DNA from: Planctomycetota bacterium
GTDB taxonomy: Bacteria; Planctomycetota; UBA8742; UBA2392
Direction: 5' to 3'
Length of the DNA: 64,000 nucleotides
NCBI GenBank assembly: GCA_027493625.1
Contig: JAOSKM010000003.1
Span: forward strand, 186,001 to 250,000
Part shown: positions 38,357 through 47,196 of the stretch, piece by piece
How the letters are laid out: every line of letters starts with the position of its first letter
Position numbering within the stretch: position 1 is the stretch's first letter
Made by a program: the position numbers and the translations under genes
The notes under the pieces: model-generated
Seen by the model: only the letters and a program-made list of their open reading frames with translations
Told to the model about the DNA's origin: nothing
Databases searched by the model: none

Positions 38357-39633
38357 ATGCGATGGCCAATCCCAGCCCTGCTGCTTTCCCTGCTGGCACT
38401 TACAGCGCCGCTGCAGGCCAAGGAAGAGCTCGTCACGCTACCCAAGCGCGACACCGTGCAGCTCACCATCTACAACTCCGTTGACCTGACGCTGGTGCGC
38501 GAAACCCGCGAGCTGACGTTCAAAAAGGGCAACAACCGCCTGCAGTTCTCCTGGGCCAACACGCTGATCGACCCAACCAGCGTCGAGTTCAACGCCCTCA
38601 CCAACCCCGACAAGATTGAAGTACTCGATACCAGCTACCCGGCCGAGAGCAACCAGATGCTGATCTGGACCATTTCGTCCGAAGAGGCCGTGAGCGCCAA
38701 GGTCGAGATCAGCTATTTCACCAGCGGCATCAGCTGGGGGCCGAGTACCACGGCATGCTCAGCGGCGATGAGCGCAGCATGAAGCTGACGGCCTACGTCA
38801 GCGTCAGCAACCGCTCCGGCGAAGAGTACGAGAACGCCACCGTGCGCCTGGTGGTCGGCAGCATCAACCTGGTGGAAGAGATTGCCGCCCTGGGCGGCGG
38901 CGGGCGCCAGGAACGCATGAAGGAAGCCTACGGCAAGATGCGCGAGGCCGACGCCGCGGAGAACCGCAAGAAAGACATCGTGAAGGAAGGCCTCAGCGAA
39001 TACTACATCTACACGGTCGAAGGCCAGGAGACGATCCCCAACCAGTGGAGCAAGCGCCTCGAGAGCTTCGTGCAGGACGGCGTGCCCCTGCGCACCGTGT
39101 ACACCTGGGACGCCCGCAAGTATGGCGCCCAGCTGGTCAAGCTGCTGGTGTTCAAGAACGACGAAGCCCACAAGCTGGGGCGGGAGCCCCTGCCCGCCGG
39201 CATCGTGCGGCTCTACCGCGACGCGGGCCAGGGCCGGCTCGGCTTCGTCGGCCAGGTGGTGACCGACTACATCCCCAAGAATGACGAAGTGAAGGTCAAC
39301 GCCGGCGCCGACCCCGAGGTGCAGCTGAAAAGCAAGCGCCTGAGCTTCAAGAAAGAAAACCTCACCTTCGGCTGGAGCGGCAACCGCCAGTACCTGGCGG
39401 GCTGGGACACCGTCGAAGGATTTGAACTCGAGTTGAAGAACTTCCGCAAGCGCGACGTGGACTTCGAGGTCAACGTGGTGCTCAGCGGCGATTTCGATTT
39501 CGACAGCGAGACGGCCTCCAGCAAGATCGACTTCCAGACCCAGCGCTTCGCCCTGAACCTCAAGGCCGGCGAAAACCGCAAGGTCACTTACACAGTCCGC
39601 ACCCGCAACGGCAGTAACGTACGGAACAAATAG
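38357..39633 (+). CDS. DUF4139-type secreted protein 1, frameshifted
   Basis: The product starts at ATG 38357 (AAGGAG upstream) with a signal peptide ending LQA. The frame shifts at a G5 run (38736-38740). Restoring one G joins EISYFTSGISW to AEYHGMLSGDERSMKLTAYV, and the product becomes about 425 aa. It matches DUF4139 proteins by FTSGISW and LTAYVSVSNRSGEEYENATVRLVVG. This is the first of four related tandem genes. Role is unknown; related proteins include mucoidy-inhibitor MuiA types. Confidence 0.75.
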
Positions 39634-39635
39634 AG

Positions 39636-39675
39636 CCCCGGCCGAAAGGCCGGGGAGTCGCGACGCAGTCGCGAC
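39636..39675. repeat. Double hairpin between DUF4139 genes 1 and 2
   Basis: A perfect 8-bp stem with GAAA loop (39636-39643 with 39648-39655) is followed by two copies of the palindrome GTCGCGAC (39657-39664 and 39668-39675). There is no T-tract, so it may be an mRNA-stabilising structure. Confidence 0.6.
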
Positions 39676-39695
39676 AATCAACCCGGAGTAAGAAC

Positions 39696-40811
39696 ATGAA
39701 CAAGCGAATGATCTTCACCCTGGCAGGCACCGCGGCACTGGCCTCCGTGATCGGCATCAGCCGCCCCACCACCGTGGAAGCCCGCATCAAGCTGGCCACC
39801 CTGCCCGACAAGGAAGCCGTGGTCGTGCGCTTCGACCACCCCAACCAGGTGCTGGTCGAGGAAGAGCGCACCATCAGCCTGCAGAAGGGCACCAACACCG
39901 TGGACTTCAGCTGGGCCGGCACCAACATCGACAAGGGCAGCATCGTGTTTCGGCCGGTGGATGTGAACAGCAAGGTGGAGATCCTTTCCACCAGCTACCC
40001 GCCCGGCGAGGCGGCCCTGACCTGGTCGATCGCCAGCCCGGACGCGCGCAGCGAGAAGTTCCGCCTCAGCTACCTGATGGCGAACATCCAGCGCGAGACC
40101 GACTACCGCGCGATCGTCAGCAACGATGAAAAGACGCTGACCTTCCGCCACTACTTCAAGATCCGCAACTGGTCCGGCGGCACCTTCGACAGCGCCGACT
40201 TCATCACCCGCGACGGCAAGACCTTCGAGAAGGGCCTCGACCAGGGCGAAGCCAAGCGCGTGCTGGTCAACAAGTGGGACAAGGTCACGCTCAACAAGGA
40301 GTACGTCTACGACTTGACCCGTCAACGCGAGGGCAAGGTGATGACCGACTACGTGCTCAAGAACACCAAGGAGGCAGGCCTCGGCGCCATCCCCCTCGAA
40401 TACGGCAAGGTGCGCATCTACCAGGACGACGGCAAGGGCACCACGGCCTTCACCGGCGAGGACTGGGGCCAGTTCACCGCGGTCGGCGACGACATGCGCC
40501 TGAACATCGGCATCGCGCAGGACATCAAGGTCGAGTTCAAGAAGATGGTCAACGACGTCGAGAACCGCCGCGGCAACGTCTACGACACCAACGAGGTCGA
40601 TGAATTCGAGATCAAGAACTTCAAGGACTCCGAAGTCGAGCTGACCCTGGTGCTGCGCGTGCAGGGTGAATGGGAAATGCAGAAGGACTCGGAAGGCTAC
40701 ACCGGCTTCGAGCGCGTGGACAACGAGACCATCAAGTTCAAGGTAAAGGCCCCGGCCAAGGGCGCGCCGGTCAAGCTCAAGTTCCACTACAAGCGGCTCA
40801 ACAACTGGTAA
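39696..40811 (+). CDS. DUF4139-like secreted protein 2 (divergent)
   Basis: The 371-aa product has a signal peptide (MNKRMIFTLAGTAALASVIG) and the same order of strands as its neighbours: TLPDKEAVVVRFDH, LQKGTNTVDFSWAGTNIDKGSI, VEILSTSYPPGEAALTWSI, VDEFEIKNFKDSEVELTLVL. It is more divergent than paralogues 3 and 4 and lacks the GISWSAEY motif. Cotranscription with the neighbours is likely. Function is unknown. Confidence 0.65.
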   Translation: MNKRMIFTLAGTAALASVIGISRPTTVEARIKLATLPDKEAVVVRFDHPNQVLVEEERTISLQKGTNTVDFSWAGTNIDKGSIVFRPVDVNSKVEILSTSYPPGEAALTWSIASPDARSEKFRLSYLMANIQRETDYRAIVSNDEKTLTFRHYFKIRNWSGGTFDSADFITRDGKTFEKGLDQGEAKRVLVNKWDKVTLNKEYVYDLTRQREGKVMTDYVLKNTKEAGLGAIPLEYGKVRIYQDDGKGTTAFTGEDWGQFTAVGDDMRLNIGIAQDIKVEFKKMVNDVENRRGNVYDTNEVDEFEIKNFKDSEVELTLVLRVQGEWEMQKDSEGYTGFERVDNETIKFKVKAPAKGAPVKLKFHYKRLNNW

Positions 40812-40820
40812 GGAATACGT

Positions 40821-40897
40821 CTTGAGTCCCGAGTCCTGTGTCCCGCGTCGGGCACAGGGACTCGGGACACGGCACCCGGCACACTGGACAGGCACAC
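40821..40897. repeat. Heptad inverted-repeat element H3
   Basis: Eleven 7-nt units in register form two arms (CCCGAGT, CCTGTGT, CCCGCGT against AGGGACT, CGGGACA). The arms pair almost perfectly over about 20 bases. It occupies the intergenic space just before the ATG of DUF4139 gene 3 at 40900. Confidence 0.8.
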
Positions 40898-40899
40898 CC

Positions 40900-42282
40900 A
40901 TGAACCGCAATAACCAATTACCAATGACCAATAGCCAATGGAGTGAGGCCGCCGGTGTTCGCCCACAATTGGTTATTGGTTATTGGTTATTGGTTATTTG
41001 CTGTTCTGCCATCTTCGCCGGCACACTCAGCGCCAAAGAAGAACTGGTTACTCTTCCCCAGCGAGATTCCGTCCAGCTAACCATTTACAACAGTGAGGAC
41101 CTGACGCTGGTGCGCGAGCGCCGCACGCTCAGCTTCAAGCAGGGCAACAACCGCCTGCAGTTCTCCTGGGCCAACACACTGATCGACCCCACCAGCGTTG
41201 AGTTCCACCCGGTCGGCAAGGACGCCCAGGAAGCGCTCGAGGTGCTGGACACCAGCTACCCCGCCGAGTCCCACGAAATGCTGATCTGGACCGTCGCCTG
41301 CACCAAGCCCGCCGGCTACAGCGTCGAGATCAGCTACTTCACCAGCGGCATCAGCTGGAGCGCCGAGTACACCGGCATCGTGGACGCCGCCGAAAACAGC
41401 GTTGACCTCACGGCCTATGTGACGGTCACCAACAACTCCGGCGAAGAATACGAGAACGCCCAGGTGCGCCTGGTGGTCGGCGTGATCCACATGGTTGAGC
41501 GCATCATTGACCTCGCACGGCCTCGCGCCCAGGGCGCCCCGCGCCCCATGCCACCCGCGGAGCTCGAAGAGCTCGAGCGCATGGCCGAGGACGAAATGAA
41601 CGAGGACCCCTCCACCGGCATGGAGAAGCCCAAGGAAATCCAGAAGGCCGGCCTCAGCGAGTACTACATCTACACCGTGGAGGGCACCGAAACGATCCCG
41701 AACCGCTGGAGCAAGCGCCTGCGCAGCTTCGTCGTGCAGGACGTGCCGCTCAAGACCGTCTACCGCCTTGAGCCCGACAAGTTCGGCCCCCTCTTCACCA
41801 AGGTGCTGGAGTTCAAGAACGACGAGGAACACAAGCTGGGCAAGGAGCCCCTGCCCGACGGCCTGATCCGCCTTTACAAGGACGCGGGCCAGGGGCGCCT
41901 CGGCTACATGGGCACGCTCGCCAGCAAGTACATCCCCAAGAACGAGGAAGTGAAAGTCAACGTCGGCCCCGACGCCGAATGCACCCTCAAGGAAAAGCGC
42001 CTCTCCCTCAAGAAGAAGGACCTGGTGCTGAACCGCTGGAACCAGCTGGAAGGCTGGACCACGGTCGAAGAGTTCGAGCTTGAGGTGAAGAACTTCCGCG
42101 GCCGTGAGGTCGAGGTGGAAATCCACCGCAGCATGCAGGGCGACTTCGATTTCGAGAGCGACGCGGGCTTCGAAAAGCACGACGCCGACACCCAGAAGGT
42201 GCACTTCACACTGAAAGCCGACGAGCAGCGCAAGCTGGCGTTCAAGGTAACCACACGCAACGGCACCAACCGCAGGAAGTAG
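40900..42282 (+). CDS. DUF4139-type secreted protein 3, heptad-derived signal peptide
   Basis: The 460-aa product starts at ATG 40900. Residues 2-34 are encoded by the H4 element, and the resulting hydrophobic run LVIGYWLLVICC then SAIFAGTLSA acts as a signal peptide. The mature part begins KEELVTLPQRDSVQLTIYNS and matches DUF4139 (FTSGISWSAEYTGI, LTAYVTVTNNSGEEYENAQV). It is about 80% identical by eye to gene 4. ATG 40900 is the most likely start but no good ribosome site is present. Confidence 0.75.
   Translation: MNRNNQLPMTNSQWSEAAGVRPQLVIGYWLLVICCSAIFAGTLSAKEELVTLPQRDSVQLTIYNSEDLTLVRERRTLSFKQGNNRLQFSWANTLIDPTSVEFHPVGKDAQEALEVLDTSYPAESHEMLIWTVACTKPAGYSVEISYFTSGISWSAEYTGIVDAAENSVDLTAYVTVTNNSGEEYENAQVRLVVGVIHMVERIIDLARPRAQGAPRPMPPAELEELERMAEDEMNEDPSTGMEKPKEIQKAGLSEYYIYTVEGTETIPNRWSKRLRSFVVQDVPLKTVYRLEPDKFGPLFTKVLEFKNDEEHKLGKEPLPDGLIRLYKDAGQGRLGYMGTLASKYIPKNEEVKVNVGPDAECTLKEKRLSLKKKDLVLNRWNQLEGWTTVEEFELEVKNFRGREVEVEIHRSMQGDFDFESDAGFEKHDADTQKVHFTLKADEQRKLAFKVTTRNGTNRRK
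40904..41001. repeat. Heptad inverted-repeat element H4 (within coding sequence)
   Basis: Fourteen 7-nt units in register. Arm 1 has TAACCAA, TTACCAA, TGACCAA and TAGCCAA; a 28-nt centre follows, then arm 2 with AATTGGT and three copies of TATTGGT. It lies inside the 5' end of DUF4139 gene 3 and supplies its signal peptide. H5 has the same plan and a near-identical centre. Confidence 0.85.
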
Positions 42283-42284
42283 AC

Positions 42285-43655
42285 ATGAGCTGCAATAAAC
42301 AATTACCAATAACCAACTACCAATGGAGTGCGGCCGCCGGTGTTTGCCCGCAAGTGGTAATTGGTAATTGGATATTGGTAATTTGCTGTTGCTTCATTTT
42401 CGGGAACACGCTGAGCGCCAAGGAAGAACTGGTGACCCTTCCCGAGCGCGACTCCGTCCAGCTCACTATTTACAACAGCGAAGACCTCACCCTGGTGCGC
42501 GAGCGCCGCACGCTCAGCTTCAAGCAGGGCAACAACCGCCTCCAGTTCTCCTGGGCCAACACCCTGATCGACCCCACCAGCGTCGAGTTCGAACCCGTGG
42601 GTAAAGACGCCCAGGACGCGCTGGAAGTCATGGACGTCAGCTACCCTGCCGAATCCCACGAGATGCTGATCTGGACCGTCGCCTGCACCAAACCCGCAGG
42701 CTACGAGGTCGAAATCAGCTACTTCACCAGCGGCATCAGCTGGAGCGCCGAGTACACCGGCATGGTCAACGCGGCCGAGAACGCCATGGACCTCACGGCC
42801 TACGTCACGGTCACCAACAACTCGGGCGAAGAGTATGAAGACGCCGAAGTGCGCCTGGTGGTGGGCGTGATCCACCTGGTGGAGCGCATCATCGACCTCG
42901 CGCGCCCGCGCCAGCCGATGCCCTCCGCGCCCGCGATGGACAAGGGCGAGATGCGCGACATGGCCAAGCGCGCCCGCGGCGGCGAGGCGCAGAACGGCAT
43001 GCAGAAGCCGAAGGAGATCCAGAAGGCCGGCCTGAGCGAATATTACATCTACACGGTCGAGGGCCAGGAGACGATTCCCAACCGCTGGAGCAAGCGGCTG
43101 CGCAGCTTCGAGATCAAGGACGTGCCGCTCAAGACCGTCTATCGGCTCGAGCCCGACAAGCACGGCCCCCTGTTCACCAAAGTGCTTGAGTTCAAGAACG
43201 ACGAGGCCCACAAGCTTGGCAAAGAGCCCCTGCCGGACGGCCTGGTGCGCCTCTACAAGCGCGTCTCCGACGGGCGCCTGGGCTACATGGGCGCGATCGC
43301 CAGCAAGTACATACCCAAGAACGAAGAGGTGAAGGTGAACGTCGGCCCCGACGCCGAGTGCACCATGAAGGAAAAGCGCGGCTCACTGAAGAAGAAAGAC
43401 CTGACCTTCCGCAACAACCGCCTGGTGGGCTGGACTACCGTCGAGGAGTTCGAGATCGAGGTGAAGAACTTCCGCAACCGCGATGTAGAGGTCGAGATCC
43501 ACCGCAGCATGCAGGGCCTGTTCGAGTTCGAAAGCGACGACGCCTGGGAGAAGCACGACGCCGACACCCAGAAGATCCACTTCACGCTCAAGGCCGGCGA
43601 GAGCCGCAAGCTCAGCTTCAAGGTAACCACCAAGAACGGCGAGAACGCCCGGTAA
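42285..43655 (+). CDS. DUF4139-type secreted protein 4, heptad-derived signal peptide
   Basis: The 456-aa product starts at ATG 42285 (AGGAAG upstream), three bases after gene 3 stops. Its N-terminus (VVIGNWILVICCCFIFGNTLSA) is encoded by the H5 element and predicts a signal peptide. The mature part (KEELVTLPERDSVQLTIYNS) is a near copy of gene 3. It ends in a basic tail. The pair clearly arose by recent duplication of gene plus element. Confidence 0.78.
   Translation: MSCNKQLPITNYQWSAAAGVCPQVVIGNWILVICCCFIFGNTLSAKEELVTLPERDSVQLTIYNSEDLTLVRERRTLSFKQGNNRLQFSWANTLIDPTSVEFEPVGKDAQDALEVMDVSYPAESHEMLIWTVACTKPAGYEVEISYFTSGISWSAEYTGMVNAAENAMDLTAYVTVTNNSGEEYEDAEVRLVVGVIHLVERIIDLARPRQPMPSAPAMDKGEMRDMAKRARGGEAQNGMQKPKEIQKAGLSEYYIYTVEGQETIPNRWSKRLRSFEIKDVPLKTVYRLEPDKHGPLFTKVLEFKNDEAHKLGKEPLPDGLVRLYKRVSDGRLGYMGAIASKYIPKNEEVKVNVGPDAECTMKEKRGSLKKKDLTFRNNRLVGWTTVEEFEIEVKNFRNRDVEVEIHRSMQGLFEFESDDAWEKHDADTQKIHFTLKAGESRKLSFKVTTKNGENAR
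42289..42386. repeat. Heptad inverted-repeat element H5 (within coding sequence)
   Basis: Fourteen 7-nt units in register. Arm 1 has TAAACAA, TTACCAA, TAACCAA and CTACCAA; the 28-nt centre follows, then arm 2 with AAGTGGT, AATTGGT, AATTGGA and TATTGGT. It lies inside the 5' end of DUF4139 gene 4. Its arms differ from those of H4 by several substitutions but the register is kept. Confidence 0.85.
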
Positions 43656-43689
43656 CACATCTGCCCGCGGGCGGGGCAAGCCCCGGCCC

Positions 43690-45033
43690 CTACACGTACG
43701 CCTGTTCCACCAGCAGGTGCAACTCGCTGGTCGCTGCCGCATTACCCGCCTGCGCAGCGCGGGCGGCGTTGGCGATGCGTTCATACAGACCGCCGATCTC
43801 ACGGCCTGGGATCGGCAGCGCGCGCAGGTGGCTGACCTTCACCTGCGGGAAGGCTTTCTGGCGCGCGTCTCGGAACATGGCGCGGTGGATGCGCGCGACG
43901 ATGTCGCTGTTCAGCACGCCCAGCAGGTAATCGGGGTCATGGCCCGGCGCGCCGTAGCAGGCCAGCACTGAGTTGCGGAACAGGGCCCAGGGCTGATGCT
44001 TCGCGGCCACCGGGCGCGAGGCGGTCTGGCGCAGCACGATCAGCGCCTCGCGATAGCGCGCCTCGGGCGCGACACGCGCGTAACGGCCCTCCGGCAATTC
44101 CACCTCCCGCAGCCAGTGGGAGGGCTCCGCCAGCCTGAACGGCTCAATGTCGCGGCCCACGCGCAGGGGGCGGCCCTGCAGCTCGCGCGTGACGATCAGT
44201 TGCGCGGCGTTGCCGGTGTGCACGCCCACGTCGCCGAAGCTTTCGGCCGGCAGGCATGCGAAACGGCGCACGCGGGCCAGCAGGGCTGCGTCGGCATCGG
44301 CAAGCCAGGGGCGCTCGCTGCCGCCGCCCGCGCCGAACACGAACATTCCCGTCGGCTCCGTCACGCCTTCGAACACGTCTTCCCCCAGCTCAAGCGCGTG
44401 CTGCAGGCTGAAGCGCGCCGTCACCGCGCGGCGCGCCGCGCCGTAACCCGCCAGGTCGGCCATCTGCATCGGCAGCAGCAGGCCGAGCCGGCCGTGTTCT
44501 TGACGCGTCAAGTTTGCGCACTGCTCGGCGAACGCGGTGTGCAGCGCCGGCCAACCCGCGAAGGCAGCAAAGCGCGCGGCCAGCGCCGCCCGTCGCGCGG
44601 GAGCCAGCTCTACGGCGTGCCGACCGGAAAAGCTGACCCAGGGCGGGTTGGCGAGCACGACGTCGAACTCGCCGGCAGTCTCCAGCCCGTCGCGCACACT
44701 CGCCACGGCCGCGGCATCCAGCCCCAGGGCTTCCGCCATCACCTCGTTGCAGGCGGCCACGTTGGCGGCTTCGATGTCCCAGCCCTGCAGGCCGCCGTTC
44801 AGCCAATGCGGCAGCCAATCTGGCCGTTCAACAGCCGACCACTCCAGCGCCCCCAGCAGCAGCGCGCCCGCGCCGCAGGCCGGGTCCAGCAGGCTTGGCG
44901 GATCTTCCAGCGGCTCCAGGGTCAGGCGCGCCAGTTGCAGCGCGACCTCGCGCGGCGTGAACACGCGGCCGGGCCCGCGCGCCAGGCGTTGCGCGTGTTG
45001 TTCGTGAAGCTGCCATGCGGAATCAAAGTTCAC
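43690..45033 (-). CDS. Orphan N6-adenine DNA methyltransferase (TaqI-like)
   Basis: The 447-aa product has class I methyltransferase motif I (DPACGAGALLLG) and catalytic motif IV NPPWVSF. The C-terminal part (LLGVLNSDIVARIHRAMFRD, PQVKVSHLRALPIPGRE) matches the TaqI-type target-recognition domain, so it should methylate adenine in a defined site. No nuclease domain (as in type IIG) and no neighbouring restriction gene is present, so it is probably an epigenetic or solitary enzyme. Its ATG overlaps the upstream gene's stop by four bases. Confidence 0.82.
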   Translation of the reverse strand: MNFDSAWQLHEQHAQRLARGPGRVFTPREVALQLARLTLEPLEDPPSLLDPACGAGALLLGALEWSAVERPDWLPHWLNGGLQGWDIEAANVAACNEVMAEALGLDAAAVASVRDGLETAGEFDVVLANPPWVSFSGRHAVELAPARRAALAARFAAFAGWPALHTAFAEQCANLTRQEHGRLGLLLPMQMADLAGYGAARRAVTARFSLQHALELGEDVFEGVTEPTGMFVFGAGGGSERPWLADADAALLARVRRFACLPAESFGDVGVHTGNAAQLIVTRELQGRPLRVGRDIEPFRLAEPSHWLREVELPEGRYARVAPEARYREALIVLRQTASRPVAAKHQPWALFRNSVLACYGAPGHDPDYLLGVLNSDIVARIHRAMFRDARQKAFPQVKVSHLRALPIPGREIGGLYERIANAARAAQAGNAAATSELHLLVEQAYV

Positions 45034-45887
45034 CGCGGCGCCTTGAAAAGCTGGTTGCCGTTTTCGTCCAGCAGTTCCACCACCGGCTTGTCCTTGTCGG
45101 TCACCACCACGGCCGCGCGCGATTTGCCGGCCTTGTCGGCGATAGTCAGGCCGTTGTCGCCGTTACGCTCGCTGAACAGCAGGCTGCGCACGGTCTCGCG
45201 CTCGTCCAGCACGCCGAAGCCGGCCCAGCCATCGGCATTCACGCCCGCCACCATGCGCGGCTTGCCGCCCGCGTCGCGCAGCATCATGGCCGGCGAACTG
45301 TCTTCTTTCAGTACAAGTTTCATGCGCTCGTTGCCCTTGGCGTCCAGCAGCAGCAGGTTGGGCTGGCCGTTGCTGTTGCCGAAGGCGGCCATGTTGGCCC
45401 CCTTGGGATCATTCATCACCAGGATCGAGTCTTTCTCGCCCTGCACCGTCAGCAGGCTGGCCAGCTTGCCGTTGGCGAAGTTCATGCTCAGGGTGGGCGC
45501 GCCGTCCTTGTCGTTGCCCAGGCCCGCGCGCTGGCGGCCTTCCTTGTCGGCGAACGCGAGGCCGCTCCAGCCGTCGGCGGTGGCGCCCAGCACCACGCGC
45601 GACTTCTGCTTCGCGTCGGTCAGGTTGATCGCCATTGCGCCGTCCTTCTTGATGCGCACGGCCACGTTGGTGGTCATGTCATCGCCCCAGAGCTCGAACT
45701 CGGTGGCGCCGCCCGCCGCGGACATGCGCGCGCGCACGCGGCCCTGGTCGTCCACGATTTCGAGACGCTTGCCGCGCAGAGTGTCCGAATCCTGGGCCTG
45801 CACGGCGCCAGGCTGAAACAGCCACTGGGCCAGCGCCCCGCCAAGCAGAGCAGCGATGAGGGTGAGAAACAGCTGTGTCATCTTCAT
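45030..45887 (-). CDS. Secreted beta-repeat protein upstream of methyltransferase
   Basis: The 285-aa product has a signal peptide or N-terminal helix (FLTLIAALLGGALAQWLF). It is followed by repeats of about 30 residues with the pattern of two strands and a turn such as DAKGNERMKLVLKEDSSP, LLDENGNQL and DEQGRVRAR. These form a beta-rich extracytoplasmic fold. A TACACT -10-like element and GGAGG precede ATG 45887. It is coupled to the methyltransferase gene through an ATGA overlap, though a functional link is unclear. Confidence 0.7.
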   Translation of the reverse strand: MKMTQLFLTLIAALLGGALAQWLFQPGAVQAQDSDTLRGKRLEIVDDQGRVRARMSAAGGATEFELWGDDMTTNVAVRIKKDGAMAINLTDAKQKSRVVLGATADGWSGLAFADKEGRQRAGLGNDKDGAPTLSMNFANGKLASLLTVQGEKDSILVMNDPKGANMAAFGNSNGQPNLLLLDAKGNERMKLVLKEDSSPAMMLRDAGGKPRMVAGVNADGWAGFGVLDERETVRSLLFSERNGDNGLTIADKAGKSRAAVVVTDKDKPVVELLDENGNQLFKAPR

Positions 45888-46065
45888 AGAAGCCTCCGTC
45901 GCCAGTGTAGCGACTCAGCATGCTGGTTTGCGACGCTGTTCAGCACCCGGAAGGTCGGCCCGGATGCGAAAGCAAGGAAGCCCGTTCAGCGCTTACTGCT
46001 GTAAAGAGTTACTTAACAACGCAGCCTGCAGGTTTCTGGTGAGCAGGGCTGGAACCACGGTTAGA

Positions 46066-46122
46066 CACGGGTGAACACGAATCGCATGCGAATTCATGCC
46101 TGTGCGCCTGTGTTCACCCGTG
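46066..46122. repeat. Inverted repeat in intergenic region
   Basis: Perfect 13-bp arms CACGGGTGAACAC (46066-46078) and the complement (46110-46122) flank a 31-nt loop. It lies in the 266-bp gap 45888-46153, which holds no coding signal I can support. Confidence 0.65.
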
Positions 46123-46153
46123 GTTGCTTGTTGAGTAAGCGGATAAACGCCGA

Positions 46154-46345
46154 TCAGCCTTTGCGCCGGGGCGGGAACTTGGGGTACAGGGCCTGCTTGT
46201 GGCCCGGCTGGCCGCCCTGCTGGGTGCCGCGGCCGGCGTGTGTGCCCTTGCTGGATGGCGGGGCGTGCTGCGCCAGGGCGTCCTCTTCGGTGCCCTTGAG
46301 TACGCGGGCGTTGCCGCCCTCTTCGTGCCAGTTGGCCTGCCTCAT
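46154..46345 (-). CDS. Small hydrophilic basic protein
   Basis: The 63-aa product (MRQANWHEEGGNARVLKGTE, ending KFPPRRKG) starts at ATG 46345 within the stop of the upstream gene (ATGA overlap, 46342). That supports translational coupling. It has no membrane helix and ends in a Gly/Pro/Arg-rich tail. Function is unknown. Confidence 0.5.
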   Translation of the reverse strand: MRQANWHEEGGNARVLKGTEEDALAQHAPPSSKGTHAGRGTQQGGQPGHKQALYPKFPPRRKG

Positions 46346-47112
46346 TGCTGCTCCGGGGCGGGCTGGGCTTTGGCGGGCTCGGGCTTGTCGGCGCCCAGCT
46401 TGTCGATCGGGCAGCAGCCCTTGGCCGGCAGGTAGCGCCAGTCGGGCGTCTTGCCGGCAAGCAGCTGCTTCAGCACCAGGCGCAGGTAGCGCACGCTCAC
46501 GCGCTGGGGGTTGCGGGCGTCGTCAATGCCGCCGCGGTACTGCAGGCGGCCCTGGTTATCGAACACGAAACACTCGGTGCTGACCCGCGCGCCGAAACGG
46601 TCGGCGAGCGCGTTGCCTTCTTCTTTCAGTACCGTGAGGCGCAGGCGGTCCGCGTCGCCGTCATGGAAATGCGCACGAAGCTCATCAAGGCTTTCCATCG
46701 CGCTGCTGTTCACGGCCCAGAATTTCACGTCGCCTGCGAAATCCGAGGCCAGCGTGTTCAGGCGCTCTTCGTAAATCTTGCTGGTCGGGCAGAAGCTTGA
46801 AACCCAAACGATTACCGTGAACTTGTTGGTGCTGAAGTCGATGGTGTGCTTGTTGCCGTCGATATCGCTCAGCGTGATCTCGCCGGCCGGGTCGTTCAGT
46901 TTCAGTCCGGGCAGGCTGTCGGGAATGCTGCCGTCGGTGGTGGCTGCTTCGAAATCGACGTGCTCAACGCCAGGCGTCTCGGAAACGCCCTCAGGCGCGA
47001 GCAGGCCCAGGTACTCGCAGCACTCCTCAACTGTTTCCGGCATAAAGAGATATGTCGCGTAGCCGGTAAAGACCACCAGCGCGATCACAATCAGTGGAGT
47101 CAGGTACTTCAT
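46342..47112 (-). CDS. Membrane-anchored thioredoxin-fold protein
   Basis: The product (about 256 aa) starts at ATG 47112 (MKYLTPLIVIALVVFTGYAT); a TTG six bases upstream is the alternative. It has an N-terminal membrane helix, a linker, then a TlpA/redoxin-type thioredoxin fold (IVWVSSFCPTSKIYEERLNT). The active site is CPTS, so only one Cys of the usual CxxC is present. A C-terminal tail is Pro/Ala/Lys-rich with CCPIDK. It is divergent from the EF-hand gene. Confidence 0.75.
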   Translation of the reverse strand: MKYLTPLIVIALVVFTGYATYLFMPETVEECCEYLGLLAPEGVSETPGVEHVDFEAATTDGSIPDSLPGLKLNDPAGEITLSDIDGNKHTIDFSTNKFTVIVWVSSFCPTSKIYEERLNTLASDFAGDVKFWAVNSSAMESLDELRAHFHDGDADRLRLTVLKEEGNALADRFGARVSTECFVFDNQGRLQYRGGIDDARNPQRVSVRYLRLVLKQLLAGKTPDWRYLPAKGCCPIDKLGADKPEPAKAQPAPEQQ

Positions 47113-47196
47113 GGTCAAAACATCCGCTACCGAGTAGCCTCAGGCGTGTTCCATGCAGACATTACCACGCTGCCCCCCGGGGCATAAGGAGCAATC

